A DNA stretch of 64,000 bases. Origin: Brachynemurus nebulosus. Taxonomy: Eukaryota; Arthropoda; Insecta; Neuroptera; Myrmeleontidae. The stretch's first letter is position 1; every line of letters begins with the position of its first letter. Both the position numbers and the translations under genes were made by a program. The notes under the pieces were generated by a model that did not search any database, was not told where the DNA came from, and was given only the letters and a program-made list of their open reading frames with translations. The stretch is from NCBI GenBank assembly GCA_035578155.1, contig JAPWDM010000016.1:252001-316000 (forward strand), in the 5' to 3' direction. Below, one piece after another: positions 21,155 through 33,430 of the stretch.

Positions 21155-21465
21155 TATACTTTTTAATTTCAAATGTTATCGAGTGCCTGTGAAACATTAT
21201 TAGTGTATGGCGGATTTTTATCCGTATTTAAACATACACCAATATTCATATGTTCACTCAATGTTCACTATGTAACACTATGTCAATTTTAATTAACATA
21301 ATGAATTGGCCATTTGCCAAAGTACATCGAGTGTTCAAGTATCAGCCAAAGCTGAACATTGAGTGAACATATGAATATTGGTGTATGTTTAAATACGGAT
21401 AAAAATCCGCCATACACTAATAATGTTTCACAGGCACTCGATAACATTTGAAATTAAAAAGTATA
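21155..21465. repeat. Near-perfect 113-bp inverted repeat around an 85-bp loop
   Basis: 21155-21267 and 21353-21465 are reverse complements with almost no mismatches (GGCGGATTTTTATCCG and CATATGTTCACTCAATGTTC on the left arm). The loop is the start of the tandem unit described at 21274. Confidence 0.88.
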
Positions 21466-21536
21466 AAAAACTGCGTCTCGCATTAGAGAGAGGTTGTGTT
21501 TGATTGATTACTGAATTGGAGTGGCACTCGAACAAG

Positions 21537-21608
21537 TGATCGGTGGCCTAGTTGGTAAGGCGCTTGGCTGGTAACCAAGAGATCCGGGTTCGAGTCCCAG
21601 CCGATCCA
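21537..21608 (+). tRNA. tRNA-like sequence, anticodon GGT (Thr), copy 1
   Basis: 72 nt fold as a cloverleaf: acceptor TGATCGG/CCGATCC with a first-pair mismatch, D stem GCCT/AGGC, anticodon stem CTTGG/CCAAG with loop CTGGTAA, T arm with TTCGAGT and one mismatch. Box A/B-like sequences are present. Eukaryotic nuclear genomes normally lack a GGT tRNA-Thr, and it sits in a tandem repeat, so a tRNA-derived repeat or pseudo-tRNA is more likely than a functional gene. Confidence 0.6.
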
Positions 21609-21887
21609 GTTTGGTAATTTTTCAAACACTATGTCAATTTTAATTAACATAATGAATTGGCCATTTGCCAAAGTACATCGAGTGTTCAAGTATCAGCCAA
21701 AGCTGAACATTGAGTGAACATATGAATATTGGTGGATGTTTAAATACGGATAAAAATCCGCCATACACTAATAATGTTTCACAGGCACTCGATAACATTT
21801 GAAATTAAAAAGTATAAAAAACTGCGTCTCGCATTAGAGAGAGGTTGTGTTTGATTGATTACTGAATTGGAGTGGCACTCGAACAAG

Positions 21888-21959
21888 TGATCGGTGGCCT
21901 AGTTGGTAAGGCGCTTGGCTGGTAACCAAGAAATCCGTGTTCGAGTCCCAGCCGATCCA
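21888..21959 (+). tRNA. tRNA-like sequence, copy 2 (decayed)
   Basis: It is the same position in the second 351-bp unit. Changes to AAATCCGTGTTCGAG weaken the T stem, so this copy is the less functional of the two. Confidence 0.5.
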
Positions 21960-22179
21960 GTTTGGTAATTTTTCAAACACTATGTCAATTTTAATTTAAG
22001 ATTAGTGTCCGACCGAAGGCCAGTTTGGCAGCCGAAGCCGATATTCGGCTATCGTCGTCGAAGGTGCAATTAAATTAAAAATACTTCCTGAAAATATAAT
22101 AAATAGAATAACTAAATAGTCATTTTTTTTATATAAACTCATTTTTATTTTGATTTATTTATTAACATTAACACAATAT

Positions 22180-24059
22180 TTAATAATCAAAATTAAACAA
22201 TTTAATATTATAAGCTAAAAATAAAAGCTGATCGGCATTTTCTCCACGCAAATTTGCCCTACGATCGGTGTAAATTTGTTCAGCGGCACTGAATAATTGT
22301 TCACTAGCTATGCTAGTAGGGGGAGCTGACAAATATTTGATTGCTACCTTTTTTAAGTAAACATAAGGACTCGACGACCAATACTGGAAAATATCAGTGT
22401 TCCTCAGAAATAGAAGTTCTTTTAAATATTGTTCTAACTCGTCTTCAAAAAGCGAAAATTTTTCGGAATTTGCAAATTCGGTGGCCATTGATATTTTGTC
22501 GTGGCTGTCCCACAAATCATCTTTTAAAGATTTATTTTGCGAATTTACATTTGACGGTGAGGCCACAGGTTCGTCCGTTACTTTATCAAGGGATTTTGGA
22601 AAACTTTCTCGTAAAAATGCCAAAATTTCAGTTCTTGTGTTTATGATTTCATCGTCAGTTAGATATTTCGTTTTAAATCGATGATCAATTAAAGTTGAAA
22701 CGGACAAATGTAAATTATTTCTTACGTACGCAAATCTTTTATTCAGAGATTCACATAAACGACTCTTCAGCCGGCTTGTATTTTCAGTGTCCTGATCCTT
22801 TATAATAAGTTTTGAATTTAACATGGCAATCAAAGGTATGATTAATGACACTGTTGAAGAATCTGACGAAATGGCAATTGTTGCTTGCTAAAAGCACCGG
22901 AGGACAGTTACTAAATTGCTCATTTGATTATATTCTTCGGCTGTTGGCACTCTATTCCACCCCGCTCTGCCATATACAAATTAATTGCAATTTTTTGCTC
23001 AAGAAGTCTCTCCATCATTAAATAGGTGCTATTCCACTGTGTTTCGACGTCTTGTATTAAACCATGCTTGGGCAAGTCACATGTTTCTTGAAATTTATTG
23101 AGGTAACGAGTGGCTTGTTCGCTCTTTTTAAAATGTCCAACAATTTTGCGAGTTTTTTTTATAATTGATACAATTGCGTCGTTTTTGAAAATTGCATCAT
23201 GAATCACTAACTGCAAGGTGTGAGCGACACATCCAATAGAAACAAAATTTCCACAACGCATAGCCGCGTGCATATTGGCAGCATTATCGCGAATAGCCAT
23301 ATGAATTTTCCCATTTATATTATATTCTGCAATAATTTCATTTAGTTTTTTTGCGATATATTCCCCTGTGTGATCTGCATTCATTACACTAGCTGCTATT
23401 ATAACTTTTTGTCTTTTAGAACCGTCAATGAAATGTGCCGTAAAACTCAATAACGAACATGTTTTCATTGGAGTACTCCAAATATCTGTCATAAAACTGA
23501 TCCATTCAGCCTTTTCAATAAGTCCAATCACTTTTTTCTTTACTTTTTCGTAGGTAGCTGGCATTAAAGACGTTCTGAAAAACTTTTCAGATTTAACTCT
23601 GTACCTCGACGGAGCCTCAGGATCAGTAAAATTAAGCCTTTGAAAAGCTTCGCCTTCAACGATATTGTAAGGCAGCATGTCAACAATGATAAGATGCATA
23701 ATCGATTCATCGATTCGTAACGAAACAGGTTGATCATCGGGCCACTGTGGTGCTGTTTTCTTTTCGATAATCTCCAGTAAAGTAGATTGTTTAATTTCTT
23801 TTTTGGCATCATGTGGCGAACTCATTTTCTCGGTTTTTCTAACTTTGTTCAAACTGTGACGCTTCTCTTCTGTTTCATAATAAATTCCCCATTCATGTTA
23901 ATGAAGTTTTTCCAAATGGTTTTTTATGTTTGTTATCGTCTGCTTTTTTGGTACAGAACTGTCGAGAGACAACGATTTATGGCATAGTTTGCAAATTGCT
24001 TTGGAGTCATTTTTAGTAAAATATTCCCAAATGGGATTGTGTCTCAATGATGATGACAT
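22180..24059 (-). pseudogene. hAT transposase with BED finger, broken
   Basis: Reading from 24059: a BED zinc finger (IWEYFTKN, CKLCHKSLS, then INNHL-type HLEKLH), the RNase H-like core with MTDIWSTP, CVAHTLQLVIHDAIF and VETQWNSTYLMMERL, and the C-terminal hAT dimerisation region (APPTSIASEQLFSAAEQIYT, then RRANL). An in-frame TAA interrupts at 23898, a frameshift falls near 22930, and a TAG lies at about 22890. The piece 22180-22851 is then open to the natural end. The core motifs are otherwise well kept, so inactivation looks fairly recent. Confidence 0.9.
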
Positions 24060-24692
24060 TTTATAAGTTATAATATCTGAAACAATGAAACCAATACATA
24101 TCATAAATGAATGAACGACATTATTTACGGTTACGATTCACGAAAAGAAAACTAACCAACTTGACAAAATGCACAAATTCTTAAGATATATTTTTTATTT
24201 TTTTAAAAAAAGAGGACAACCAAATCATCTCATAACTTCCGAGTTACTTGTATGGTATTTTTCAAAAAACGAGAAAAATGCCTTGGAAAACATACCTCTG
24301 ATTCTTGTGCTATAAACAGCTGTTTTAAATATTATTGCACTTTATCGCAACACCTCTCACAGAATTGAAAATTATTTTGCTATGTACTAAGACACTTTTT
24401 AACGAATTAAATATGTAACTTTAAAAACAAAAGTAAAAAATTATCCTAGTTTTCGATTTTGCTCCCACGTCAATAAGAACTAAGAAGACAGTAAGAATTT
24501 TATTTTGAAAACAAAATATTTATATTGAATTTATTACATAATATTGAGGCTCTAGTTTGGCACAGCAGGAATCATTTTTACTAAAATGAAAGAAGCAAAC
24601 GTTTTGTTGGGAATTCCAAAAAATTTTATAATTATGTTGGAAGGATATTTTAAATTGTTACGTAGGTTTACGTAACAATAAACATTAAAAAT

Positions 24693-25095
24693 TACAATAA
24701 AGCAAGAAAGTTACCGTCATTCTTTTTCTCAACAAAAAAGCCGCCTAGATGGAAATTCCAAAAATTTTTATGAAACTGTAATTCCTTTAAAAGGATATTT
24801 TAAATTATTAGGTGTATAAGTTCAGGTAACAATAAACAAAAACTTTCAAAATACAGTATTATAAACGTAATTTAGGGTAAAATAAGAATAAATAAAATTA
24901 CAATAAAGCAATAAAGTTACCGTCATTCTTTTTCTCAACGAAAAAGCCGCCTAGATGGAAATTCCAAAAATTTTTATGGAACTAAAGGATATTTTAAATT
25001 ATTAGATATATACTTATATAGGTTCAGGTAACAATAAACAAAAACTTTCAAAATACAGAATTATAAACGTAATTTAGGGTAAAATAAGAATAAAT
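24693..25095. repeat. ~190-bp tandem duplication inside the hAT element
   Basis: AAGTTACCGTCATTCTTTTT with AAAAAGCCGCCTAGATGG occurs at about 24709 and 24915. Each is followed by AAGGATATTTTAAATTATTA and CAGGTAACAATAAAC. Confidence 0.75.
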
Positions 25096-25271
25096 AAAAT
25101 TACATTATGTAAAAAATGCCACCTTCGGCTTGGGCCAGACTTTCGGCTTCTTTTTGGCCGAAGCCGAATGTGTGGCCGAAGGCGCGTTAAGTGGTCGAAG
25201 GCGCGTTAAGTGGCCGAAGGTGGCCGAAGCCGAAGCCGAAGCCGAAGCTTCGGTCGGACACTATTTAAGAT

Positions 25272-26739
25272 AATGCATATTCATAGACGACATAGAGATA
25301 CGTTTTAACTAAAGTATACTTTAAATTTATTATATAGAATAAAAGTAAGTCAGATATAAATTTCCCCTACATCTCTATGGTTATGTCGGTTATTTATTTG
25401 TAAATTACTGATTGTTATATTGCTAATTGAATTTCATAATTTTCTAACGGAAAACATTTAAAGAGATATGGAAATTTAAGAAAATTTATGGAGAATAATA
25501 TATTAAATAATAAATATTATTATGTTGATAATTTTCATCACAATTTAGTATTATAAATGACTGTATTTATTAGTCACGAAGGCTACTAAAACAGGCCCAC
25601 TAGGTTTTGCATAGTCTAACTAAAGACTAGTTAAAATTCAGAGTTGTCCTGGGACATACCCGGTATCCTCAAGTACGAGAGGTCCCAGATATCTTAAAAT
25701 TAGTTTATACATATCTCCAGACATTGACCGTCACAGATATATCGTGGCAAACATAATGCGCTTATGCTGAAGCCAAGTTAGCGTTAGAAAGTTAACGCTG
25801 CTTGATTAACTGAAGTTTATATCGTTATTAAATTAGCGTAATCTTATTTATCAAAACCTTTAAACACTTGCATAAACTCTCTCTTAGTTATGCTACTGTA
25901 GTTAGCTTAACTAACAATAAGTAAAATTGGTGTAGTTATGTCATTTATACCGTGGCTAAACTTTATAGCAATTCAAACTTGGCTACAGTATAAACGCATG
26001 CAAAAATAAAGAACATAAAACGAAGATTCATCTCCTAGGTCTCATTTCCTGAATAGATGATTCTCTTTGCATCATGTGATGAGAAGATACCTTTTTAGAA
26101 CATTATATTCGGTTAGTAATCCTATCAGACTATTTAATTGTGCGCTTCTAAATATAGTAAGCAGAGTACAGTTAAACTCTTTTAATAGATAGTTTTTTAA
26201 TGCACAAGAGGAATAGGTAGTTTTACAGAGCACAAAATTATGTGAATGCTGGATGATATATCTACATTAAACAATTAACACTATACAGTCTACGCACTAA
26301 ATTTCGTATTTTGCATTTCAAAAGTATTTTTCCGAAACTTATACACTTTTTCACGGCGGAAATTTTGTATCTCATTAATAATTTTTAAATCTTGGGCGAT
26401 TCTTTGATCAATCTATGTCCATCTTTTTTCCAAATGTTTTATTTCTGAAATATTTGTCTAATAACATTTCCTTAATGTAAAGTTATTACGAATCTATTTA
26501 ATTTTATAATAGTTAAAATGCAGCTGTTAAATTAAAATAGACTTAAAATTGACAAAACCCTATTTTAAAATTAAACTAGACATTAACTGTTAAAGCCGAC
26601 TGTAAGTAGTTTATGAATAACAAAAAGCTAACTTTAAAATAAAGCCAGCTCTAAGTTGATTTTAGTTCCTTTATGAATAGCGCTCATTGTGTATTACAAC
26701 CTTGTGAATACAGTGTGCTTCATGCTATCGAATTGTTTT
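25272..26739. other. Gene-free stretch
   Basis: AT-rich, with AACTAAAG/TTAACT-type short motifs near 25300-25630 and 25780-25980 but no gene. Confidence 0.4.
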
Positions 26740-27189
26740 TTTTTTTTGTAGATTTTTTTAAAGTCAGTTTTTATTTTATTTTAAAGTTAAATTTTTTGTT
26801 AATTTTTTTGCGAATTTTTTAAAGTCAGTTTTTAAAGTTTAATTTTTTTTTTGTAAATTTGTTAATTTTTTTAATATTTAGTATTTGTTTTGTTTAATTA
26901 TTATAGTTGAGTTAGTTAAGTTTATTTAGTTAGTGTTTTTTAATTTAGTGAACTAAGAACAGATTTTTTTTTTGTTTTTGCGTGTTTTCTTGTTTTTGTG
27001 TTTTTTTGATTTGACAGTACCGGCGAGTAAGAAACACTTAATTATTGATTAGCTTTTATTTCGAAAATTTTTTGGAAATTTCTTTATGCAACAACTTAAA
27101 ACTAATTACAGTTATTTTTGAAATATTAAAACAGAAATTTAGTGTAATTTTAACCAGTCAATATTTTAAAATTTAATTTTTTCGTTTTA

Positions 27190-30100
27190 ATGCTTAACGC
27201 CGTCGGAATGCTTAATGCTTTTCAGCCGTCGGATTGCTTAACGAGGCATATGAAGACGAAACATGGCGACAATGGCTCATCCTTAAAATGTAATCATTGT
27301 GGGGATACATTTTCGAGAATGGATAATTTACGCCGTCATCTAACAAAAATCCATCCAACGGGGGCTGTATTATGTTATTACTGCGACAAATATATTGAAA
27401 GTGGTCTGGAGCAGCACATGGCTAATGAGAACGGTCAACCCTTATGTAGCATCGATCCCGAGCTTAATCAGCCTTCTACTAGTAGCGGTCCCATTTCACG
27501 AAAGCGTCCAGCTGATGAACAAAATTACGGTCAGTCGAAAAAATTAATGGTAGATCAAGAGACGAAGCATTGTGGAGTATATGATTTAGACGTACCAGTA
27601 TTATCGTTTAATGGACATTTACGCAGCGTGGCTCATAAAAATAAATTATGCCAGGGAACTCAAAACGTGAATGTGGAAACGATAAGCAGCGCATTTAAAA
27701 GCCGAATAATTACTTACCGTATGAAAAGTCCCTAGTACTTTCAGTCCATTGAGGAATTTTTAGATGAGATTAAAGAAAATGTGATTCAACTGCTGCATAT
27801 GGAGCTCGCGAAGCATACATCATTTAAAACTAACTTCGAATTACTTGGATTATATGCAAAATTCGACAATGAAGATAATCTATTACTGGATGTAAAGTCG
27901 TTCAACACTAAAAATACCATTGTTTAGGAATCCACCAACATGGAGGAAATTTGTCAAATCATGGTGTCAACTGTAGTGCGCAAGAGCGAAGAATTCCAGG
28001 AGAGAGACAGCGGGTGGTCGCTTTTGGAAATGTGCTATCTGGAAATAAACGTAAACAAATATAATCCTCTCCGGGCTTCATCATATATCGAATTACCAGT
28101 ATGGATCAAGAGAAAAAAGGCGGTCGTTAATGTACAGAATGAAGACCAGGCGTGTTTTGTATGGGCGATAACATCGGCATTACACACAGTCAATCATGGT
28201 AAACACCTGCATCGAGTTGCATCATACCCTCATTACTCATCAGTATTGAAGTTCGATAATATTGAGTTCCCAATGAAGATTAACGATATACAGTTATTCG
28301 AATCTTTGAACAACATCAGCGTCAACGTTTATGGGCATGAAGAAAAGAGTATTATTGGACTACTCGAAAAATAAAAGGAATACTCATGTTAATCTCCTGT
28401 ATATTGAAAATGGCGAAACCAGTCACTACTGCTGGATAAAGGACCTGAGTCGGCTCGTTGGACGTCAACTTTCAAGACATTATGGTGCTTCATGGCTATG
28501 TGACGGGTGCCTGCAATATTTTAAAACCGAAGAGCGGCTTATCGAAAACTCGAAAGAAGATTGCAACGAAGTCCGCACTGTTACACCAAGCCCCAGGGAA
28601 GACAGCATTTTGAAATTCAAAAATTATGGAAAGCAGCTGCGCGTCCCATTTACCATCTATGCGAACTTTGAATCAATACTAAAGCCATGCGACACATGCG
28701 CACGGAATCCCGATGGATCGTTTACAAACACCACGCGTACCCACGAACCATTCAGCTTCGCATATTATATAAAATGCTCGTATGATGAACCTTTGAATAA
28801 ATTTGAGACACATCGCGGACCGAATTGCGCTAAAGTCTTTATTGAAAAATTAGAAGATGAAGCCCGACGACTGCATAAAATCTTATAGAAAAACATACCG
28901 ATGAAGCCATTCACCGCGCTGGATTATTTGGTGTTTGGATTGGCAGATGAATTTTCCCCGTCTTCCTCGGGGCTTGGTATAATAGTGCGGACTTTGTTGT
29001 AATCTTCTTTCGAGTGTTCATATGCGGCAATAAATTGGGTAATGATCGTGTGCGGGATCATGACCATCTGACGGGTGAATTTTGAGGCGTCGCACATAAT
29101 GAGTGCAATCGTCTTTACAGATTGCCGAAATTCATCCCAATCGTTTTTCATAATTTATCAGCGTATGATGCACACTTTATCGTCCTCGAATTTGGCGTTT
29201 CCAAGGAACGAATCAATGTTATACCGAACAACAAGGAACGTTATATCTCTTTCACGAAATATCTACCATTTGACACCAATCAAGAAGTGGAAGATACTGA
29301 TGATGATGACAATGAACAATCTGGAAAATTCAAAATTAAAACAATCCAGTTAAGTTCTATCGATTCGTTCCGATTTATGGCGAGCAGTTTAGACAAACTT
29401 GCTAATAATTTAAAGATGGAGCAGTTCGCCGAAGTCCGTCGAGCATTTCCAGAAGACCGCCTCTTTAATTTAATAAAACAGAAAGGAATATTCCCGTATG
29501 AATATGTTAACAGTGTTGAAAGACTAGATGAAAGTGCTCTGCCATCAAAAGCGGCATTCCATAGCAGTCTAAAATCATCAAATATCAGCGATAATGCAAG
29601 TATGGAATGAGTTTAATATTCAAACTTTAGGGGAATATTCCGATTTATATCTAAAAATAGATGTAATGCTACTAGCCGACGTATTTGAAAATTTCCGGAA
29701 CATGTGTCTCAATATATACAAATTGGATCGATGCCAGTACTACACCGCCCCAGGGCTAAACTGGGACGCTATGCTCAAATATACAAAAGTAGAACTGGAG
29801 CTGTTAACAGATAACAACATGATACATTTTATAAAAAAGGGTATGCGTGGTAGATTAACACAGTGTTCCGGTCGTTATAGCGAAGCTAATAATAAATACA
29901 TGTCCTGCTATGTCCCCACAAAGCCGTCGACCTACATCGAATATCTAAACGCCAATAATTTATACGGATGGGCTATGTCGCAGCATTTGCCGATAATTAA
30001 TTTCCAATGAGTTCGAGAACACGAACTGGATGACATGAACATAGCAATGGTTCCTGATGATGCTGATGTTGGATACATTCTGGAAGTCGACCTCGAGTAC

Positions 30101-31185
30101 CCGAAGGCACTACACGATTACCAACAAGATTTACCATTCTGTCCGAAGCAAATGAAGCCGCCATACCTCACATCTAAAAACAGCAAGTTACTGGAAAATC
30201 TGTATGATAAAACAAAATATGTGACCCATTACCGCAGTTTAAAACAGTGTCTAAAATACGGACTTAGACTGAAAAAAATACATCGTGCGTTCTAGTTTAA
30301 ACAATCTCCGTGGCTAAAAAAATACATTGACTTAAACACCGAGCTTCGTTCTAAGGCGACAAATAGCTTCGAAAAGACTATGTCAAGCTAAAAAATAATA
30401 GTGTTTTTGGGAAAACAATGGAGAATGTCGACAAACGTGTTGATGTGCGGTTAATCACACACTGGGAGAATATTCGTAAAGAGTTCGGTGCTAATAATTT
30501 GTTCAATTATCAATGAAAATCTGGTCGCTATACAAATGAACCGTTTGAAAGTGAAGTATGACAAACCGATTTACGTAGGATTTAGCGTGCTCGAGTTATC
30601 CAAGACTTTAATGTACGATTTCCACTATGGTTATATAAAACCAAAGTACAGTGACAAAGTGGATTTATTGTACATGGATACCGATAGTTTTATATACCAA
30701 ACACAGACGACGATTTTTATGTCGACATTAAGTCTGATATTAGTGAGTACTTTGACACAAGTGACTATGTCGCAGATAACGTTTATGGACTGCCTCGATT
30801 AAATAAAGAAGTGTTCGGGAAAGTTAAAGATGAGTGTTCTGGAACCATAATTAAACAGTTTATTGGTATTAAAGCTAAATCCTATTCTATAGTGAAAGAC
30901 GGTGATGTGCCTCCAATTAAAAAACTTAAAGGAGTTAAAAAAGATGTGGTGAAGAACGAAATAGACGTTGCAGACTATATTAATTGTGTTATGAGCAAAG
31001 ACTCAAGTGTAGTGTTATATAAACAGATGAGCGTATTTCGTAGTTTGAAACATCGGTTATACACTCACTTAGTGAATAAGGCCGCGCTCACAAACGATGA
31101 CGACAAACGGTTCATAGTACCCAACAACAGACTCAAAACTCTCCCATGGGGGCACTATAAAATAAAAGTCTTTTATTTTTGTTAA
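27190..31185 (+). pseudogene. Protein-primed family B DNA polymerase (Polinton PolB), decayed
   Basis: N-terminal C2H2 fingers (the first damaged, the second CNHCGDTFSRMDNLRRH) are followed by a PolB of the DNA_pol_B_2 type. Recognisable: VRDHDHLTG at about 29050, the exonuclease III region LKIDVMLLADVFENFR at about 29650, motif A at about 29940 (where the usual Asp is Asn: YLNANNLYG), motif B at about 30385, and motif C YMDTDS at 30671-30688. Frames are broken by stops or shifts near 27733, 27925, 28370, 28886, 29610, 30008, 30295, 30360-30520 and 30720-30800. A 50-bp inverted piece lies near 28950-29010. It would have replicated a linear element with a protein primer; it is not functional. 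Confidence 0.9.
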
Positions 31186-33244
31186 TATTGTATATGTTTT
31201 TGTGAAATTTGTATATATTTTTTGTTAAGTTGTAAAAATATTTTGTTAATTTTGTTTAGAATTTATTAAGCTGTATTTATTAAGTTTTTATTAAGTAAAT
31301 AGTTTATAAGATTTAGCATAAAGAAAAATACCCCTGTCGCAGCATCTGCATAACATAGCGAATTTCCAAATATTAGGCACTGGCGGATCTCATCTAAGAA
31401 CTGTACCTATTTAAAATAGTTAAGCTTTCTAAGAGTAAAAGATTTTTTAAAATCAGCTGGGTAATTAATTTTGATATTTTTGGGACCCAAGAACCCAAAC
31501 GGACTTTGTGCAGCATAGTTGTATCCATCTAAAATAATTTAGTTCTGTAACAGTGAAAAAATTTTCAAAATCGGTCGGTTAGTTTATTTTTTACAATAAT
31601 GGGATCAGTAAACCCTGGCAAAACTCATACAACATAACCTTTATTCATCTAAAATAATTTTAGTAAAAAGTTTATCCTAACAGTAAAAAAAGGGTCCTAG
31701 GGATCTCATATAACTTATGGTAGTCCGAAAGGTTCTTGTGGACATCATTTAATTACTTAATGAATTCAAATACTTTAACTTACTAACGGTGAAAAAATTT
31801 TCAAAATTTTCGAAATTCGCTAAAAAAATCATTGAAAAATATTTGATATGTTTCGATCAATTAATGGTCAACATCAGCAAATAAAAGTTACGCAAATCGA
31901 AGAAAAAAATGAGTTATTTGTCCGTAGAAATTAAAATATAAATTCTGAAAACGAGCAAAGAAATATTGAAAAAACTAGATCGGCAAAACATTCTGACAAA
32001 TAACACTACTTTTGAAAAATATTAAATGATTTTCAAATGACTTTGGAAATTGATCCCAAGGCCGACTTCAAAGTCATCATGAAGTGCATCACTTTGAACT
32101 CTATAACTTTGGTCCTAAGCACTTTTTTCAGAAAATATATCGTACCATAATCCACTTCTATGTTGATTCCTGGTCTCTTTTCCTCCGTTTCTAATATTTA
32201 TGTCATTAAAAAAATGTGCTACCGTAGACAAGGATGAATAGGGACGCATTCAGAATTCACACCGTATTTTTTTGTATTTATTTTATGAGTACCTAATCTT
32301 TAATATATTAAAAATTTACACGAAGATGGTCACTTTATCACAGTATCCAAAAAAATTTAAAAATATCGGTGGTTTTTGAAAAATTAACAAAAATCGTATA
32401 AATTCTTCTCTATGAAAAATTGGGGTCAAAAGAGACGAGAAAAGAGAAAATGGGGACAACCCGTAGGGTCGACCAAAATTGAAATTCTAATATAAAATAA
32501 TTTTGAACTTTTTGTATTTATACATTAAAAAAAGAAATAATAGGTACTTGATGATTTTCTATAAAAATAAACGTAGAATCTAAAATAAAATTTATAAAGT
32601 ATAGAAATGTTATGCTGCATGTATTTATAAAAATTTCGAAAGACTTGATAACCTTGAAAGTGCTCTCTTCTATGTCTCAATACATACTTCATACGTCCCT
32701 AATCACCCCACATTCGTCCCTTTATACTTGAACGTCCCTATTAACCTATATACTGTCCCTATTCACACCTTTTCCGTCCCTATTAACTTCCAACTTAGCC
32801 CAAATCTCAAGTCCTCTTTATTTCCTCTTAAAAAATAAAAACAACTAAAAGCCTGCAGCCTTTTTTTCAGATATGTTCTAAAATAATTAACGATTAAACA
32901 ACAATTTATTCATTAGAGCACCGAAAAATATAATTTTTAGATAAAGTTTTAAGGAACAAAAAAATAGCACTGTTTGAAGACGTCAATCGAAACTCAATTT
33001 TTAATATTTTTTATTTAACTTCAAGCTTAGTCACTATTGTTACCCGAAAAAATAATAATTATACTATAATTTAAGTAAGATATATGTTCGCATTTACGTT
33101 TAGTATTTGTAAATTAAGTTCATGAATAACATTTTTCGTTTCGTCCCTATTCACCCGCCTGTCCCAATTTATGCCGTTCTACGGTATTTGTTTCAAAAAT
33201 TCATCACAATCATTGCTTTTTTTACTATACAATAGGTAATGTAA

Positions 33245-33430
33245 TTAGAACATATTAATTTTTTTGCAAATAAAATCATTTTTATGTATTAAAGTACTGA
33301 CATGTAGTAATTTTTCTTTTTTTGATTCTGTCAAAAAATCTTCCACCACACTTGTCACTGTATCAATACTTTTGGTTGTTATTTTCATTGAAGATCCAAC
33401 CTTTGCTTGAAGATCAAACCATCCACGCAC
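33245..33430 (-). pseudogene. 61-codon coding fragment within the Helentron-like element
   Basis: The frame has protein-like composition (GWFDLQAKVGSSMKITTKSI, then VVEDFLTESKKEKLLHVSTL). I do not recognise the parent. The second copy at 47375-47560 differs by about two residues. It may be the end of a captured exon or of an old transposase. Confidence 0.4.

Larger units (their letters stand above)
21274..21994 (+). repeat. 351-bp tandem unit (2 copies plus a stub) with a tRNA-like end
   Basis: Units start at 21274, 21625 and, partial, 21976 with AACACTATGTCAATTTTAAT. Each full unit holds one arm of the hairpin and ends with a tRNA-like sequence. Units differ at only a few positions. The stub runs directly into the hAT target duplication at 21995. 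Confidence 0.85.
22003..25263. mobile_element. hAT transposon, 3261 bp, with exact 8-bp target duplication
   Basis: Terminal inverted repeats read TAGTGTCCGACCGAAG. The 8-bp TTTAAGAT flanks both sides (21995-22002, 25264-25271), diagnostic of hAT. Subterminal CCGAAG/GCCGAAG repeats are dense on the right (25115-25250). The transposase is on the minus strand and broken. Confidence 0.95.
21081..26685. mobile_element. Possible host element with GCGCTATTCATA ends
   Basis: GCGCTATTCATA at about 21080 and its inverse at about 26674-26685 begin similar inward sequences (AAAGTTGGCTTTA on the left, the inverse of TAAAGCCAGCT on the right). No clear target duplication is visible. If real, it contains the tRNA-like tandem unit and the hAT element as later insertions. 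Confidence 0.35.
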
